Position numbers and translations under genes: made by a program. Under the pieces are notes generated by a model. That model did no database searches. It saw nothing but the letters and a program-made list of their open reading frames with translations, and had not been told where the DNA came from. From Bradyrhizobium erythrophlei (GTDB lineage Bacteria > Pseudomonadota > Alphaproteobacteria > Rhizobiales > Xanthobacteraceae), in the NCBI GenBank assembly GCA_900129675.1, contig FSRD01000001.1, positions 4,639,501 through 4,703,500 of the forward strand: a DNA stretch of 64,000 bases. Direction: 5' to 3'. Below, in pieces: positions 43,623-53,103 of the stretch (position 1 is the stretch's first letter; each line of letters begins with the position of its first letter).

Positions 43623-44614
43623 CGCGGGGTGCCTGTGTCTGGGCGAGAGGCAAGCTCTTGCAGCCGAATAACATTCGGAGGCGCGGCGGCTGAACTATCT
43701 ACACGGTGCACCCGGCGTACGATAGTGTATGGTCGCCGCTTTGTCTCCGCCATGATATTCGCAATGTAGATTCCGAGTACCCCAAGAATGAGCGTTATAA
43801 GACCGCCGAGAAACCAGATCGAGACGATTTGCGAGGTAAAGCCGTCGACACCTATGCCCGACGTGAAATATCGGCCGAGAAAATAGAGGATCACTCCGAT
43901 GGAAAGACCAAAAATCGAAAGACCGGCGTACAGGACGAGATAGAGCAATCGCGTGGAGGTCGTCGTCACATGCTTCACGGCCATCTCAATTCGTTGCCTG
44001 AATGAGTACGTCGAAGGCGAGTGGGACAATTTCTTGACGATCATTGCGTGTTGACGGAAGCCTGACACCTGCCAAAGATGTGCGATAACGAATTCTCGGT
44101 CGCGATGGCGAACGAGCGCTCGCACGTAATCGCGCGTCATCAGGCGGGACGTGACCAGATTCGGGGGCAGCGGTTGATCGCTGAGTGCGGCAACCAGCGA
44201 AAAGAAAAGCGCGCCAGTCGCCCGCTCGAAGAGCCCGCCGCGCCTGGCCTCCTGGACTCCATAGACCACGTCGCAGTCGCCCTCTCCGAAGCGCTGATAG
44301 AACAGTGCGAGATCCTCGGGCTGCTCCTCAAGATCGCTGTCGATCAAGAAAACAAGATCGCCGGTGGCGTGCGCGAGGCCCGTCATCATCGCCTTGTGGT
44401 GGCCGAAGTTGCGCGCGAGATCGACGACAACCACCCGCGGATCGGCGCGCTGCAGGGTGAGGGCACGGTCGATACTGTCATCCGGCGAGCCGTCGTTCAC
44501 CATCACCAGCTCGATGTCGCCCGTGATGGCTTCCGCAGCCTTCATCGCTCGGCTGTAGAACTCAGCGATGCTCGCGGCCGATCGATAGAGAGTTGTCACG
44601 ATGGACAGTTTCAC
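43619..44614 (-). CDS. Family 2 glycosyltransferase with two C-terminal membrane helices (GtrB/DPM-like)
   Basis: 331 residues with a GTG start after GGAG. The GT-A domain has SIVTTLYRSAASI, LVMVNDGSPDDS (nucleotide site), LARNFGHHKAMMTGL and the DxD-like IDSDLEEQPED (about 90-100). Two hydrophobic helices follow (about 232-255 and 268-295). This layout is that of polyprenyl-phosphate glycosyltransferases, which load a sugar on undecaprenyl phosphate for surface glycan modification. It is the first gene of the operon. Confidence 0.9.
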   Translation of the reverse strand: MKLSIVTTLYRSAASIAEFYSRAMKAAEAITGDIELVMVNDGSPDDSIDRALTLQRADPRVVVVDLARNFGHHKAMMTGLAHATGDLVFLIDSDLEEQPEDLALFYQRFGEGDCDVVYGVQEARRGGLFERATGALFFSLVAALSDQPLPPNLVTSRLMTRDYVRALVRHRDREFVIAHLWQVSGFRQHAMIVKKLSHSPSTYSFRQRIEMAVKHVTTTSTRLLYLVLYAGLSIFGLSIGVILYFLGRYFTSGIGVDGFTSQIVSIWFLGGLITLILGVLGIYIANIMAETKRRPYTIVRRVHRVDSSAAAPPNVIRLQELASRPDTGTPR

Positions 44615-45045
44615 GGATGTGTCTCCATAGGAGCGTCAATCCCAGACATTTAAGCCAGGGTAGCCAGCCGACGTTGTTATCTCAATCGCAGGCCCAATCC
44701 AATGAGAAGCGAAGTCTGCCGTGTCATTTCTTCGCTCGGAAAAACCTCAAATCGTTTGAACCTTCGCCCGATTTGTGCGACCTCAACTTGAGGGAACCCT
44801 TGGCTTCGGCCGGTCAGTGTACAAAATTGGCGGTCTGCACTTGATTCGCTGCATTTTCTTTGCTGTTTTGGGGAGTGCCTGTCGGAAAATGGGTAGGATA
44901 GAAAACTACAATCTCAGGAAGTGGGGCCGGGCGCTTTTCCAAGTCATTTATTTGATATCCGGGACGCGCTGGCGTGGAATGCAATTCCTGCCGTCGCAAT
45001 TTTGGCATGGCTGAGAAAATCTCAGTAGACACAAGGAGGTAGATC
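44615..45045. other. Intergenic region between glycosyltransferase and beta-helix genes
   Basis: Divergent upstream regions of both genes. AAGGAGGT at 45031-45038 is a near-perfect ribosome site for the beta-helix gene. No gene or named regulatory site is supported in the rest. Confidence 0.45.
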
Positions 45046-45951
45046 ATGCGCCGCATTGCTTTGCTCGCTTTATTTGTCGGATTTTTAGCTCCATTTTTGG
45101 CGTCGGCACCGGCCCACGCCCAGGCGACCCGGACCTGGGTCTCCGGCGTCGGCGACGACGCCAATCCGTGCAGCCGCACGGCTCCCTGCAAGACCTTTGC
45201 CGGCGCGATCTCCAAGACCGCCGTGGCCGGTGAAATCGACTGTCTGGACCCAGGCGGCTTTGGCGCCGTGACCATCACGAAGTCGATCACCCTCAACTGT
45301 CATGAGGTTCTGGGATCGATTCTCGTCGCCGGAACCCCTGCCATCGTCATCAATGCCGGAGCGGCCGACAGGGTCATCATCAGAAATCTGATGCTCCAGG
45401 GCGTCAACACCGGCACCGTCGGTATCAACATCCTGAGTGCGGCAGTGGTCTCGATCGAGGACTGCATCGTCACGCAGTTTACGGCACAGGGCATCGCCGA
45501 CCAGCGCACCGCCGGTAACACCAAGCTGTTCGTCAGAAACACCACTCTCAGTCATAATGCGGGATCCGGTATCGGGGTGGGCGCGGCAGCCACGAACAAC
45601 GTCGAACTTGAAAACGTGTTTTCGGTTAACAACCTGTTCGGCGTCGCGGTCGGCCCAGGCAACAACGTTATGATCCGGCGGTCGGTATTTTCCGGTAACT
45701 CAAATGCGGGAGTCGACGCCGAGTCCGGCAGCGCGATCAACGTGGATAACAGCGCGATCTCCGGCAATGCGACCGGCGTCGCCATTAACGGTGGTACGGT
45801 CAGATTGTCCAATTCGGATATATCGTTCAACGGCACCGGGATAAACGGAGCAACGACATCATTCGGAAACAACCGAATCTCAGGCAATGGCTCGCCCGGC
45901 ACCGCTCCGACCGCGGCAGGCGGCGCGTCATCTGCTTTCGGTCAGCAGTAA
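45046..45951 (+). CDS. Secreted right-handed beta-helix protein
   Basis: 301 residues with a strong AAGGAGGT site. A signal peptide of about 25 residues ends PAHAQA. The body has parallel beta-helix (PbH1) repeats rich in Asn, Gly, Val and Ile: VIIRNLMLQGVNTG, VSIEDCIVTQFTAQG, VELENVFSVNNLFG, VMIRRSVFSGNSNAG, INVDNSAISGNATG and VRLSNSDISFNGTG. The C-terminus ends in SAFGQQ. No active-site residues of pectate lyases can be assigned. It is monocistronic and may be a surface or matrix protein. A terminator follows. Confidence 0.8.
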   Translation: MRRIALLALFVGFLAPFLASAPAHAQATRTWVSGVGDDANPCSRTAPCKTFAGAISKTAVAGEIDCLDPGGFGAVTITKSITLNCHEVLGSILVAGTPAIVINAGAADRVIIRNLMLQGVNTGTVGINILSAAVVSIEDCIVTQFTAQGIADQRTAGNTKLFVRNTTLSHNAGSGIGVGAAATNNVELENVFSVNNLFGVAVGPGNNVMIRRSVFSGNSNAGVDAESGSAINVDNSAISGNATGVAINGGTVRLSNSDISFNGTGINGATTSFGNNRISGNGSPGTAPTAAGGASSAFGQQ

Positions 45952-46008
45952 CAAGGGCCGCCGCGCCACTCTTCTTCTAGCATCGTCGGGAAGAATAGAG
46001 AACAAAAT

Positions 46009-46043
46009 GAAAACCTCGGGCAGCGTGCGCGAGGTTTTTTATT
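46009..46043 (+). terminator. Rho-independent terminator after the beta-helix gene
   Basis: AAACCTCG (46011-46018) pairs with CGAGGTTT (46030-46037) and is followed by TTTTATTT. It lies 60 bp after the stop at 45951. Confidence 0.8.
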
Positions 46044-46097
46044 TGGCACCTGCGCAGCGCCGCGCCGGGACGACTTGGATTGCGTCGATCCGCAACA

Positions 46098-46787
46098 TCA
46101 ACCCGAGCGGTTCAAATAACGCGGCGCCTCAAGTCCTGTGTTGAACAGTACATCGAGCGCGGTCACCGCATGCTCGAAGGCGCCATGAAGCTGCGGATAT
46201 TCCGGGTAGCGCTCGTAGCTCATCCACTCCGGCGTGACCCCGACCGCCTTGAACATTGATTCGTCGAAATAGTCGCGCGCCGAAGGGCCGCTGAGATAGC
46301 GGTCGGCGCCCGCCGCGCGGGCGATCCCCAACAACCGTTCGGTTTTGGCGCCCTGCGCCGGGTAGGCCGTATCCCTGACCATGCGAGTATTGAGTCCGAG
46401 CAGTTCGGCGATGCCGTGCAGGAAGATCGCATTCACATCGGTCAGCCGTGCCTGCTTGTCCGCGCGCTCGTACCAACCCCTCACCGTGGGCGCGAGCTGT
46501 TCGAAGAACGGCGCGCGTTTGTACGCAAGTTCCAGCGCGCGCCAGTGCTTGTCCGCCCACGGCTTTTCGATTCCGACCTGATCGATCGGCTGCTCGAAAC
46601 GCCCTTTGGTGACGACCGGGATAGTGAGCCACTCGACGCCATTGGCGGTCTTGATGCGGTTGCGGTTGTGCCAGTGACGCTTTACATATTGCGCGCTGTC
46701 ATAGACGACGTATTCGTCGCATTGGCCAATCAGGTCGAAAAAACCCTTCCATGGCACGTAGCAGGACTGGATGATGCAAATGCGCAC
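46098..46787 (-). CDS. WbqC-family protein
   Basis: 229 residues from a GTG at 46787, with GGAG 7 bases upstream. The family hallmarks are present: the start RICIIQSCYVPWKGFFDLIGQCDEYVVYDSAQYVKRHWHNRNRIK and the segment GIARAAGADRYLSGPSARDYFD. WbqC proteins are encoded in O-antigen and capsule loci and are thought to act in synthesis or transfer of unusual sugar side groups; the reaction is not settled. Its presence supports a glycan role for the region. Confidence 0.85.
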   Translation of the reverse strand: MRICIIQSCYVPWKGFFDLIGQCDEYVVYDSAQYVKRHWHNRNRIKTANGVEWLTIPVVTKGRFEQPIDQVGIEKPWADKHWRALELAYKRAPFFEQLAPTVRGWYERADKQARLTDVNAIFLHGIAELLGLNTRMVRDTAYPAQGAKTERLLGIARAAGADRYLSGPSARDYFDESMFKAVGVTPEWMSYERYPEYPQLHGAFEHAVTALDVLFNTGLEAPRYLNRSG

Positions 46788-46892
46788 GTGATGCTCCGTG
46801 ACTAAACCGCGGACAGTTGCCGCGCACTCGATATCAGCTCTGGGCGCGCGAAGCCACGATTGGTATCGCTCGCCGATATCAGCACGCAAATG

Positions 46893-48509
46893 TCAGCCTG
46901 AAGGGGGGCCTCCCGGTACATTACATCTTGCATTGTAAACGGTCCAAAGATTTGATTCATATGCGACAGTCGTATTCATCTGCGTGCCATAGTGTTCGGC
47001 ACAGTAGGTGCCTAACAATTTCAACAATTGCTTGTCCGCCGCGATCAAAATCCCATCGGCCGATTGCAGCCGCGCAATCAGACCCTTTCCGATTTCTTCC
47101 TCGGCTCTGGCAATGCTGTACGGGGCGAATGTGGAAACTCCCAAGCCGAACATTTTCAGGCTACGAGCAACTGAATTTGTGCCAATGAGGGGAAACATAA
47201 ACTCATACGGAAAACTCGAGCCCCACATCACGATCGAGTCTCGAGCAATAAAATGACTCATTTGGGCTTCGGCGACCATTCTGTCGGATACGTGCGCTTC
47301 CCTGATCAGCAGATCAGCGTTGGCGAAGCCTGCGATTGCAAGCAGGCTGACGGCGGCGATTCTCCCGAAACCGGATCTTGAGGGCTTGAACGCAACCGGT
47401 ACGATTACCAGAAGAACCAGCAAAGGAATGTAGACTCGCAGGATTCCAGGGCGCCCAACGAAGCCCATGGCGAACAGGCCCCCCAAGCAAAGCACCCAGG
47501 ACATCAGCAGGCGTCGCCTGAACGTTAGCGCGAGCAGGCCGACGGCAGACACAAGCAGAGGAAACAGTTCTGGTCTAGAAAGAGACGCGATAGCCGTCAG
47601 ACCGGAGCCGAAGCTGGTGGTCATCGCAGTCGGGCCGAGCTCCATCACGATGGCTCTCAACCGCGCTGGATCGGCAATCTGCCGATCCACGAAAAACCAA
47701 CTCGAGATCAGTTCGACGTCGTTCCTGGACAAGCCGTGACGGGCCATGACATCCGGCTGCGCGAGAAGGCGAGATTCGGCATCGAAATCGGTGAAAGGCG
47801 CGCGTGCCCAATTCAATTTCCAGTAGTAACTCCACTCCGGGCCTGAGTTCGACCATTGGTCGAACAACAATGCGCCTACAATAGCGCATGCAAGCAGCGT
47901 AAACGCGACCTGAGTTTTCCGATGTTTTCCAAGGAGCTGCCAAGGAAGAAACGGGAGCGCTACCGCAAGAACTAAAGCAAATTCCTGACTGCGCACCAGA
48001 TAACCGAGGAACGCCAGTATGCAGGATGCCACAAGGCAAAATGTACAGTGGTTCCTCACATGAGCGAGCCAGCCTAGCACGGCGGCGCATGTCAATAATC
48101 CCGCGTTGATCGTGAACTGCGGAAACAACACGGGGCGCGACAAAACAAGTATCAGAACAAGCAGGCCCGTCAGATAACTGACACCCATTCGAGCCAAGAA
48201 ATAGAGAATTGCTGTTCCAACCAGGGTGGCTACTGCAAGCGTCGCCAGGGAATAGCCAAGGATTCCGTGAACGGTTGGCAGCCCCCGAACCAGATAGCCC
48301 CAAAGCACATTTGAAAAGAGCAAATTGGGCGAGCTGTAGGCCGCCAATCCGTAGCCGTGCGTGACCATCGACATGGCCACGTCGTCGTTTGACTCCCATC
48401 GCGGGTTGAAACAGATACAGAGGATGACAACGAACGTGCTGGCGAACGCAAAGCTGACCATGAGAGGATGAATCCTCAGCTTCACGCTGCCAGAATTGCC
48501 GGAGTACAT
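46893..48509 (-). CDS. Polytopic membrane protein, glycosyltransferase-C-like
   Basis: 538 residues with about 10-11 hydrophobic helices. A first periplasmic loop carries NPRWESNDDVAMSMVTHGYGL; an acidic pair in this loop is typical of GT-C polyprenol-linked glycosyltransferases. A second large loop spans about 205-300. The C-terminal 110 residues form a soluble domain. No name can be assigned. It lies 105 bp downstream of no other leftward gene, so it is probably transcribed alone, upstream of wbqC. Confidence 0.65.
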   Translation of the reverse strand: MYSGNSGSVKLRIHPLMVSFAFASTFVVILCICFNPRWESNDDVAMSMVTHGYGLAAYSSPNLLFSNVLWGYLVRGLPTVHGILGYSLATLAVATLVGTAILYFLARMGVSYLTGLLVLILVLSRPVLFPQFTINAGLLTCAAVLGWLAHVRNHCTFCLVASCILAFLGYLVRSQEFALVLAVALPFLPWQLLGKHRKTQVAFTLLACAIVGALLFDQWSNSGPEWSYYWKLNWARAPFTDFDAESRLLAQPDVMARHGLSRNDVELISSWFFVDRQIADPARLRAIVMELGPTAMTTSFGSGLTAIASLSRPELFPLLVSAVGLLALTFRRRLLMSWVLCLGGLFAMGFVGRPGILRVYIPLLVLLVIVPVAFKPSRSGFGRIAAVSLLAIAGFANADLLIREAHVSDRMVAEAQMSHFIARDSIVMWGSSFPYEFMFPLIGTNSVARSLKMFGLGVSTFAPYSIARAEEEIGKGLIARLQSADGILIAADKQLLKLLGTYCAEHYGTQMNTTVAYESNLWTVYNARCNVPGGPPSG

Positions 48510-48820
48510 GCCGTTAACCTACGGGTTCAATGGGTCGGATGCGCCGGGCGATTCGTGATGGACCGCCGACTATCGTCGCCACCTCACCCGGAAACCTCTT
48601 CCGGACGCTACAGCCGTCGGACGGGCCGGCGTAAATTGGCGGACAGCGGCGGTCGAATCGCAATCGTGCGGGCGGTGTAGATTTTGTTGGCCCGCAAGTC
48701 TAGTGTTTAAAGACGGCCTGTTTAAAGACGGCCTATGCGGCAAGTGAGGGCTGGGATGTTTCCAAAAGCGACTTCATTCGGTCGGTGTCTCGTTGTGACC
48801 AACGCAACACGGAGAAGCCC
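48510..48820. other. Intergenic region with a 15-bp tandem duplication
   Basis: GTTTAAAGACGGCCT is repeated exactly at 48705-48719 and 48720-48734. No gene is supported. It separates the membrane protein gene from an acyltransferase remnant. Confidence 0.6.
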
Positions 48821-49591
48821 GTGCGGCGATTAAAATTCCTGGACGGGCCGCGTGGCTGGGGAGCAGTCTTTGTTCTGCTCGGCTCCAGCACCAGCATTGT
48901 CGCTGTCATGCAGACCCGATCCCGCACGGTCGAGATGCCCAGCGGCCTGGCGACTTCAGCGCCGCAAACAGCGTTGTCGTGCCATGCCGCTTGTAGTCGT
49001 GGCTCGTTCTGCTCGCGATTCTAGTTGTCAGACCGCTACCATTTCGCTCCCTGTTTTTACTCGGCCTAGCCTCACTTGTACTCTGGCTGGCCCCGACGGA
49101 ATCTACCGCCATGCTGGCGCTTTTCCCCGTGGGCATTGGCAGATTGCTTCAATCGCGGGTGGATTGAGGCCATTCCGAGATCGGCTGCTTTCCTGTTGCT
49201 TTCAATCGGCTGTCTGGCGCCGATCGTGCTCCCGTACAGCGTTACGGCTTGGGGTTTGACTGGAACATTGCCCCTCACGCAGGGATGTATAGCTATTCCC
49301 CTGATCAGGAATTGGCTGAGCGGAACAGTGTCGGCTCATTTGGGAAGGATATCGTTCCCGCTCTACCTTTTACACGGTCCTGTCTTATGTTCTGTAGGCG
49401 AGCCGCTGATGCGGTACTTTGGGGATAGTCTCCTGCTAAAAGTCCTGATCGAATTTGCGGTGGCCGCACTGTCCTTTGCGTCTGCCTACGCGTTCTTGCC
49501 GGTCAATGAATTTGCCATCGGCCTCGCGCATCGTTTCGCAAGATCGGTAACGAGCCCCTTCTTCGTTTCGCCAGCTCCAGCCGAGCGCTAG
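48821..49591 (+). pseudogene. Acyltransferase-3 (OafA-like) remnant 1
   Basis: The N-terminal fragment RRLKFLDGPRGWGAVFVLLG (from 48821) keeps the DGxRGxxA-like start of acyltransferase 3 proteins. After internal loss and frame changes, membrane helices LVVRPLPFRSLFLLGLASLV resume near 49023. The C-terminal part from about 49165 in another frame ends with LGRISFPLYLLHGPVLC, typical of the last helices. The original would be about 350 residues; only about 250 codons are left in three frames. Confidence 0.75.
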
Positions 49592-49680
49592 CCGCTCTAG
49601 TCGGTAGCCGTTCTATGGTCGGCCCGCGCTCTAGATTTTCCCGGCCTGCGGGTTTAATCTGCGACGATTGATGGGGACCA

Positions 49681-50217
49681 GTGAGATTAGCGATGCGTAG
49701 TGCCCGCGGTGGTTATTTTGCAGTCAGGATCTTCCTCGTCGCCACCGCCGTGGCAATGCTGCTGCTTTCGACCGGCAATTTTGCCGAAGCCGCATCGTTC
49801 CGGCAGGGCGTGTCCGCCTTCAATCGGCAGGATTATCAGCGGGCGTCGCGGGTCTTCATTCCGCTCGCCGAGCAGGGCCAGCCGTCGGCCCAGGCCTATC
49901 TCGGTTTCCTGTTCGAAACCGGCCGCGGCGTTCCACGAAATTACACCGAAGCGGCCATGTGGTACCGCCGGGCCGCGGAGCAGGGCGACAGCCTCGCGCA
50001 ATATTCGCTGGGCCTGCTCTATGACAAAGGGCACGGCGTGCCGCGCGATATCGTCGAAGCCAGCAAATGGCTGAATCTGTCGACCGCGGCCGCGCCGCGC
50101 CAGGCGCGGGAAGCCCGCGCGCGGATTCGCGATGCCGTGACCACCAAGATGACGCGCGGCGAAATTGCGCGCGCGCGGCTGCGGGCGCTGGAATGGGCGC
50201 CGATCCGCGAACGTTGA
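49681..50217 (+). CDS. Exported Sel1-repeat protein
   Basis: 178 residues from GTG 49681; ATG 49693 is an alternative. A signal peptide (about residues 15-38, ending AEAAS) is followed by Sel1-like TPR units: AFNRQDYQRASRVFIPLAEQGQPSAQAYLGFLFETGRGVPRNYTEAAMWYRRAAEQGDSLAQYSLGLLYDKGHGVPRDIVEASKWLNL. It should be a periplasmic protein-binding adaptor. It stands alone between acyltransferase remnants. Confidence 0.85.
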   Translation: MRLAMRSARGGYFAVRIFLVATAVAMLLLSTGNFAEAASFRQGVSAFNRQDYQRASRVFIPLAEQGQPSAQAYLGFLFETGRGVPRNYTEAAMWYRRAAEQGDSLAQYSLGLLYDKGHGVPRDIVEASKWLNLSTAAAPRQAREARARIRDAVTTKMTRGEIARARLRALEWAPIRER

Positions 50218-50252
50218 AGCGCGGCGCCATCTCAAAAACCCGAAACCTGAAC

Positions 50253-50419
50253 ATGAACCTCAATTATCGTGCCGATATCGATGGTCTTCGTGCTGTCGCG
50301 GTCGTGCTGGTCGTCGTATTCCATGCGTCCCCACCGTCGTCAGCGGGCGATTCGTCGGCGTCGACGTGTTCTTCGTGATCAGCGTAGCCGCAAGCTGTTC
50401 TGTCACGCAGCGCTTTTAA
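50253..50419 (+). pseudogene. Acyltransferase-3 remnant 2 (N-terminus only)
   Basis: NYRADIDGLRAVAVVLVVVFHA is the classic start of an OafA/YrhL-type acyltransferase. A one-base shift after the His moves the expected continuation (PTVVSGRFVGVDVFFVIS) to another frame. Only about 55 codons remain. Confidence 0.8.
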
Positions 50420-50449
50420 GCCCCCGCGGGCTATGTTAGCTATGCGCGC

Positions 50450-50608
50450 ATGGACCTAGCAGATTCAGAGCGTCTCCATTTCCTAGACGGACTACGCGGT
50501 TGGGCTGCCGTGGCCGTTCTGCTCTGCCACACGTTCATCGAAGTATTCCCATATGATATCGATGTCGCAAAGGGGCTAGCGTTTTTGCTCCCCTTCTCTG
50601 GAGCATCA
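50450..50608 (+). pseudogene. Acyltransferase-3 remnant 3 (N-terminus only)
   Basis: LHFLDGLRGWAAVAVLLCHTFIEVFPYDID is again an acyltransferase-3 start with the conserved Arg and His. Homology ends near LLPFSGA; the frame continues to 50704 with unrelated Arg/Ala codons. It closely resembles remnant 1 in motif form (LDGxRGWxAV). Confidence 0.7.
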
Positions 50609-50693
50609 GCGGTCGCACGGCGCTTCGGAACAGCCTTGGTTGCCCGGGGTGAGAGCTATTTGCGTCGACGTGAGCCCGCGGGCGCGGTGGTAG

Positions 50694-51860
50694 ATGCGGC
50701 CTAAAGCTATCGCAGCCAATGAGGGGGAGAGTTCAAGGCCCGTGATAGCTCGTACACGCGTCAGAGATGCTGTCGGCTTCATTTGTACATCGGCTGTGTT
50801 CGCTCTGGTATTCTTGCGTCGTATCACAATTAATTCAGCGAGCGATTTGCAGTCCCACATCGAATACGCCAAGCGTATTTCGAGCGTGCAAGACATCGAG
50901 TCACCGCACTTTCTGTTTCAGCTAATTCTCAAAGCAGTCGTCGCGGCCGTCCCGGTAAGTTACGAGGGTGGCGCTTCGGCCATTCTGGGTGTTTGCTACG
51001 GTGCAATGGGGCTACTCATTGTTCGTGAGTTGCGCAAACTCGGGGTGCCACCGGGAGAGAGCTGGGGCTGGAGCCTGGCCGTGCTGCTTGCCTCCCATGT
51101 TTTCCTTCCGACTTTGGCTATCCTAAATCTGTATTACGGGTACCTGGTCCCAACGGCGTACCATAATCCCACGCAGCAACTGAACAAGCTGTTAGCGCTG
51201 GCAATCTGGGTCGTCTGGTCGCGACTGCTGGTCGAGGCGGGAGATAGGCGGCCGCGGGTGGTGGGTGGACTGGCCGCCCTGTGCATCGCCTCGGCGCTGG
51301 CGAAGCCATCGTTCCTCATTGCCTTTCTGCCTGTCAGCGGCCTCGTTGCCTTGCGCGATCTGTTGCGGAGACATTTCGCAGCTGTCATTGCGTACGCGCT
51401 CGCAATCGCCGTTCCGACCGTGTTGGTGCTGCTGGTGCAGGCTGTGGCGACATACGGACCGGAAGCCAATTCGGGCGTAATCTTCTCGCCATTCGCGGTG
51501 TTCACGCGGCCTGGTGAATTCGTTCTCAAGCTGCCGTTCACGTTCGCCTTTCCGCTGGTCGTCACCGTGGCTTATGGATTCTCGTTTCGCTTGCGGATGG
51601 CTTGGCTCTATGCCGCCTTGGCTATCGCCTATGCGGTCTTGCTCGCGGAAAGCGGCCCGCGTCTGGTGCAGGGCAATTTTGCCTGGACCGCCCAGACGGC
51701 GGTTTTCTTGCTGTACGTAGAGACAGGGCTGCTGATCGCGTCGCACAGAGACGCTTCAATCCGCTGGAAGATATGCGCAACCGCATTTGCGCTCCACGTC
51801 GTGAGTGGTTTGATCTACGTCGGCGCGAACGCACTGTTTCCGGCACCGGCCTTTCTCTAG
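50694..51860 (+). CDS. Polytopic membrane protein of unknown function
   Basis: 388 residues with about 9-10 hydrophobic helices and a first loop containing INSASDLQSHIEYAKR. The loop after helix 1 and the later YLVPTAYHNPTQQLNK segment resemble loops of GT-C-like or EpsG-like surface polysaccharide proteins, but no family is certain. Its start overlaps the end of acyltransferase remnant 3. It is intact in a zone of broken genes. Confidence 0.6.
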   Translation: MRPKAIAANEGESSRPVIARTRVRDAVGFICTSAVFALVFLRRITINSASDLQSHIEYAKRISSVQDIESPHFLFQLILKAVVAAVPVSYEGGASAILGVCYGAMGLLIVRELRKLGVPPGESWGWSLAVLLASHVFLPTLAILNLYYGYLVPTAYHNPTQQLNKLLALAIWVVWSRLLVEAGDRRPRVVGGLAALCIASALAKPSFLIAFLPVSGLVALRDLLRRHFAAVIAYALAIAVPTVLVLLVQAVATYGPEANSGVIFSPFAVFTRPGEFVLKLPFTFAFPLVVTVAYGFSFRLRMAWLYAALAIAYAVLLAESGPRLVQGNFAWTAQTAVFLLYVETGLLIASHRDASIRWKICATAFALHVVSGLIYVGANALFPAPAFL

Positions 51861-52335
51861 AAAGGGATTTTGGAGGGTGCCTGAGGCGGTGGCTAGATGG
51901 CCCTCGATGCTATTAGCCGCGCAGGGGATTAAAGTGAAAAAGAAACTGATCATCTGCCGAGATTGTATTCCACCGGAGCCAGACAATCAGACGGCCTCAA
52001 TTGCACGCAAAAGCGCAGCCGTAGGTTATCAATCATTCCGGCAATAAGATTGGCGTCTCCCCGATTGGTCATCGTTTCGGCGATGGCAGCATCCCAAAGA
52101 TCCTTTTTCGGAAATTGATTAAACATCCCGACGACGGTGCCGACCAACGCGCCTTTCTTAGGTTTTACGCGCCAAGCGCGACAGCAAGTTGACGTACCTT
52201 ACGGTTTGGATATCCAAAATATCTCGAACCCATGCTGCACACTTTCACTATTTGTCCCTTCAGCGATGCGTTGATTATCTACACAGCAGGGGTTTTCTCA
52301 AGGTCAACCCCCGAGGGATGCGATCGCTTGATGAT
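51861..52335. other. Region without a supported intact gene
   Basis: A 65-codon minus frame (51950-52147; KKDLWDAAIAETMTNRGDANLIAGMID) looks like a protein fragment, but I cannot name it and it lacks a ribosome site. No terminator was seen. Confidence 0.35.
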
Positions 52336-53077
52336 CTAGCCCCAGATCGCCTCCACCAGCCAGCCGAGCCAGATCGCCGGCGCCAGGAACGATCCGAACG
52401 GCAGGAAGGCGGTCGCCTTCGCCGGACGCTTGCGGATTGCGCCGGCCAGAAAATAGGCCCCGAGCGCGGATAGCGTCGCGAGCTCGATGACGGCAAACAG
52501 GGTGACGAGGCCGAGCCAGGCGCCGGCGACGCCGGCAAGCTTGATGTCGCCGAGCCTAAGCCGGTCGCGGCCGCGCCACCAGCGGTAGCCGGCCATCAGG
52601 GCCAGGAACGGAAGCGCGATCAGAAGCCCGCTTCCGGCGGCCCATAGCGCCGCCTCCCAGCCCGCCTCCGGCCCGATCGTGCCGGCGCGCAACAGCGCCA
52701 GCGCCGCAGCCGCCGCCGTCAGTTCGTTGGGAATGATGTAGCGGGGGAGGGGAGATCGCTGGCCGCGATCGCCAGCATCAGCGCGCCCAGGAACGCGCCC
52801 AGCACGCCGTCAGGTCCGGGGGCGGCAATGAGGCTGGCCGCAACCGCCGCAAGCCGCAGCAGGGTCGGAATGGCTTGCCGGAATGATTTCTGGATGATCA
52901 CGGGACCGGACTGGTTGGCGCTTGGTGTTTCGTAAAACCAAACCCCAATCCGGTGGCGTACGTCACGCCCATTTTTCGCTTCGCGCGACCTGACCCGGTC
53001 GAACAGCGCCAGCGCGCGACGCGCGGTGGGCCCGGCCACGACCACGGGATTGCCGGTGCCGGCCGGGCGGCTGTTCA
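52336..53077 (-). pseudogene. Decayed duplicate of gspO with the gspD 3' tail
   Basis: The frame 52336-52692 matches the C-terminal two-thirds of the intact gspO at 54078 (GPEAGWEA, YRWWRGRD, LGDIKLA, LATLSALGAYF, GWLVEA). The N-terminal part lies in another frame (APGPDGVLGAFLGALMLAIAASD). The join at about 52743 has five extra bases relative to the intact copy, and the first catalytic Asp region is disrupted. Near 53030-53077 the DNA matches the last codons of gspD (54715-54770), showing that the duplicated block covered both genes. Confidence 0.85.
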
Positions 53078-53103
53078 GCTATGGCCGTATTTGCTGCGTG
53101 CGG

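Noticed and set aside
51950..52147. 65-codon minus ORF with a protein-like helix
   Set aside because: Looks like a fragment, but no family or ribosome site can be named.
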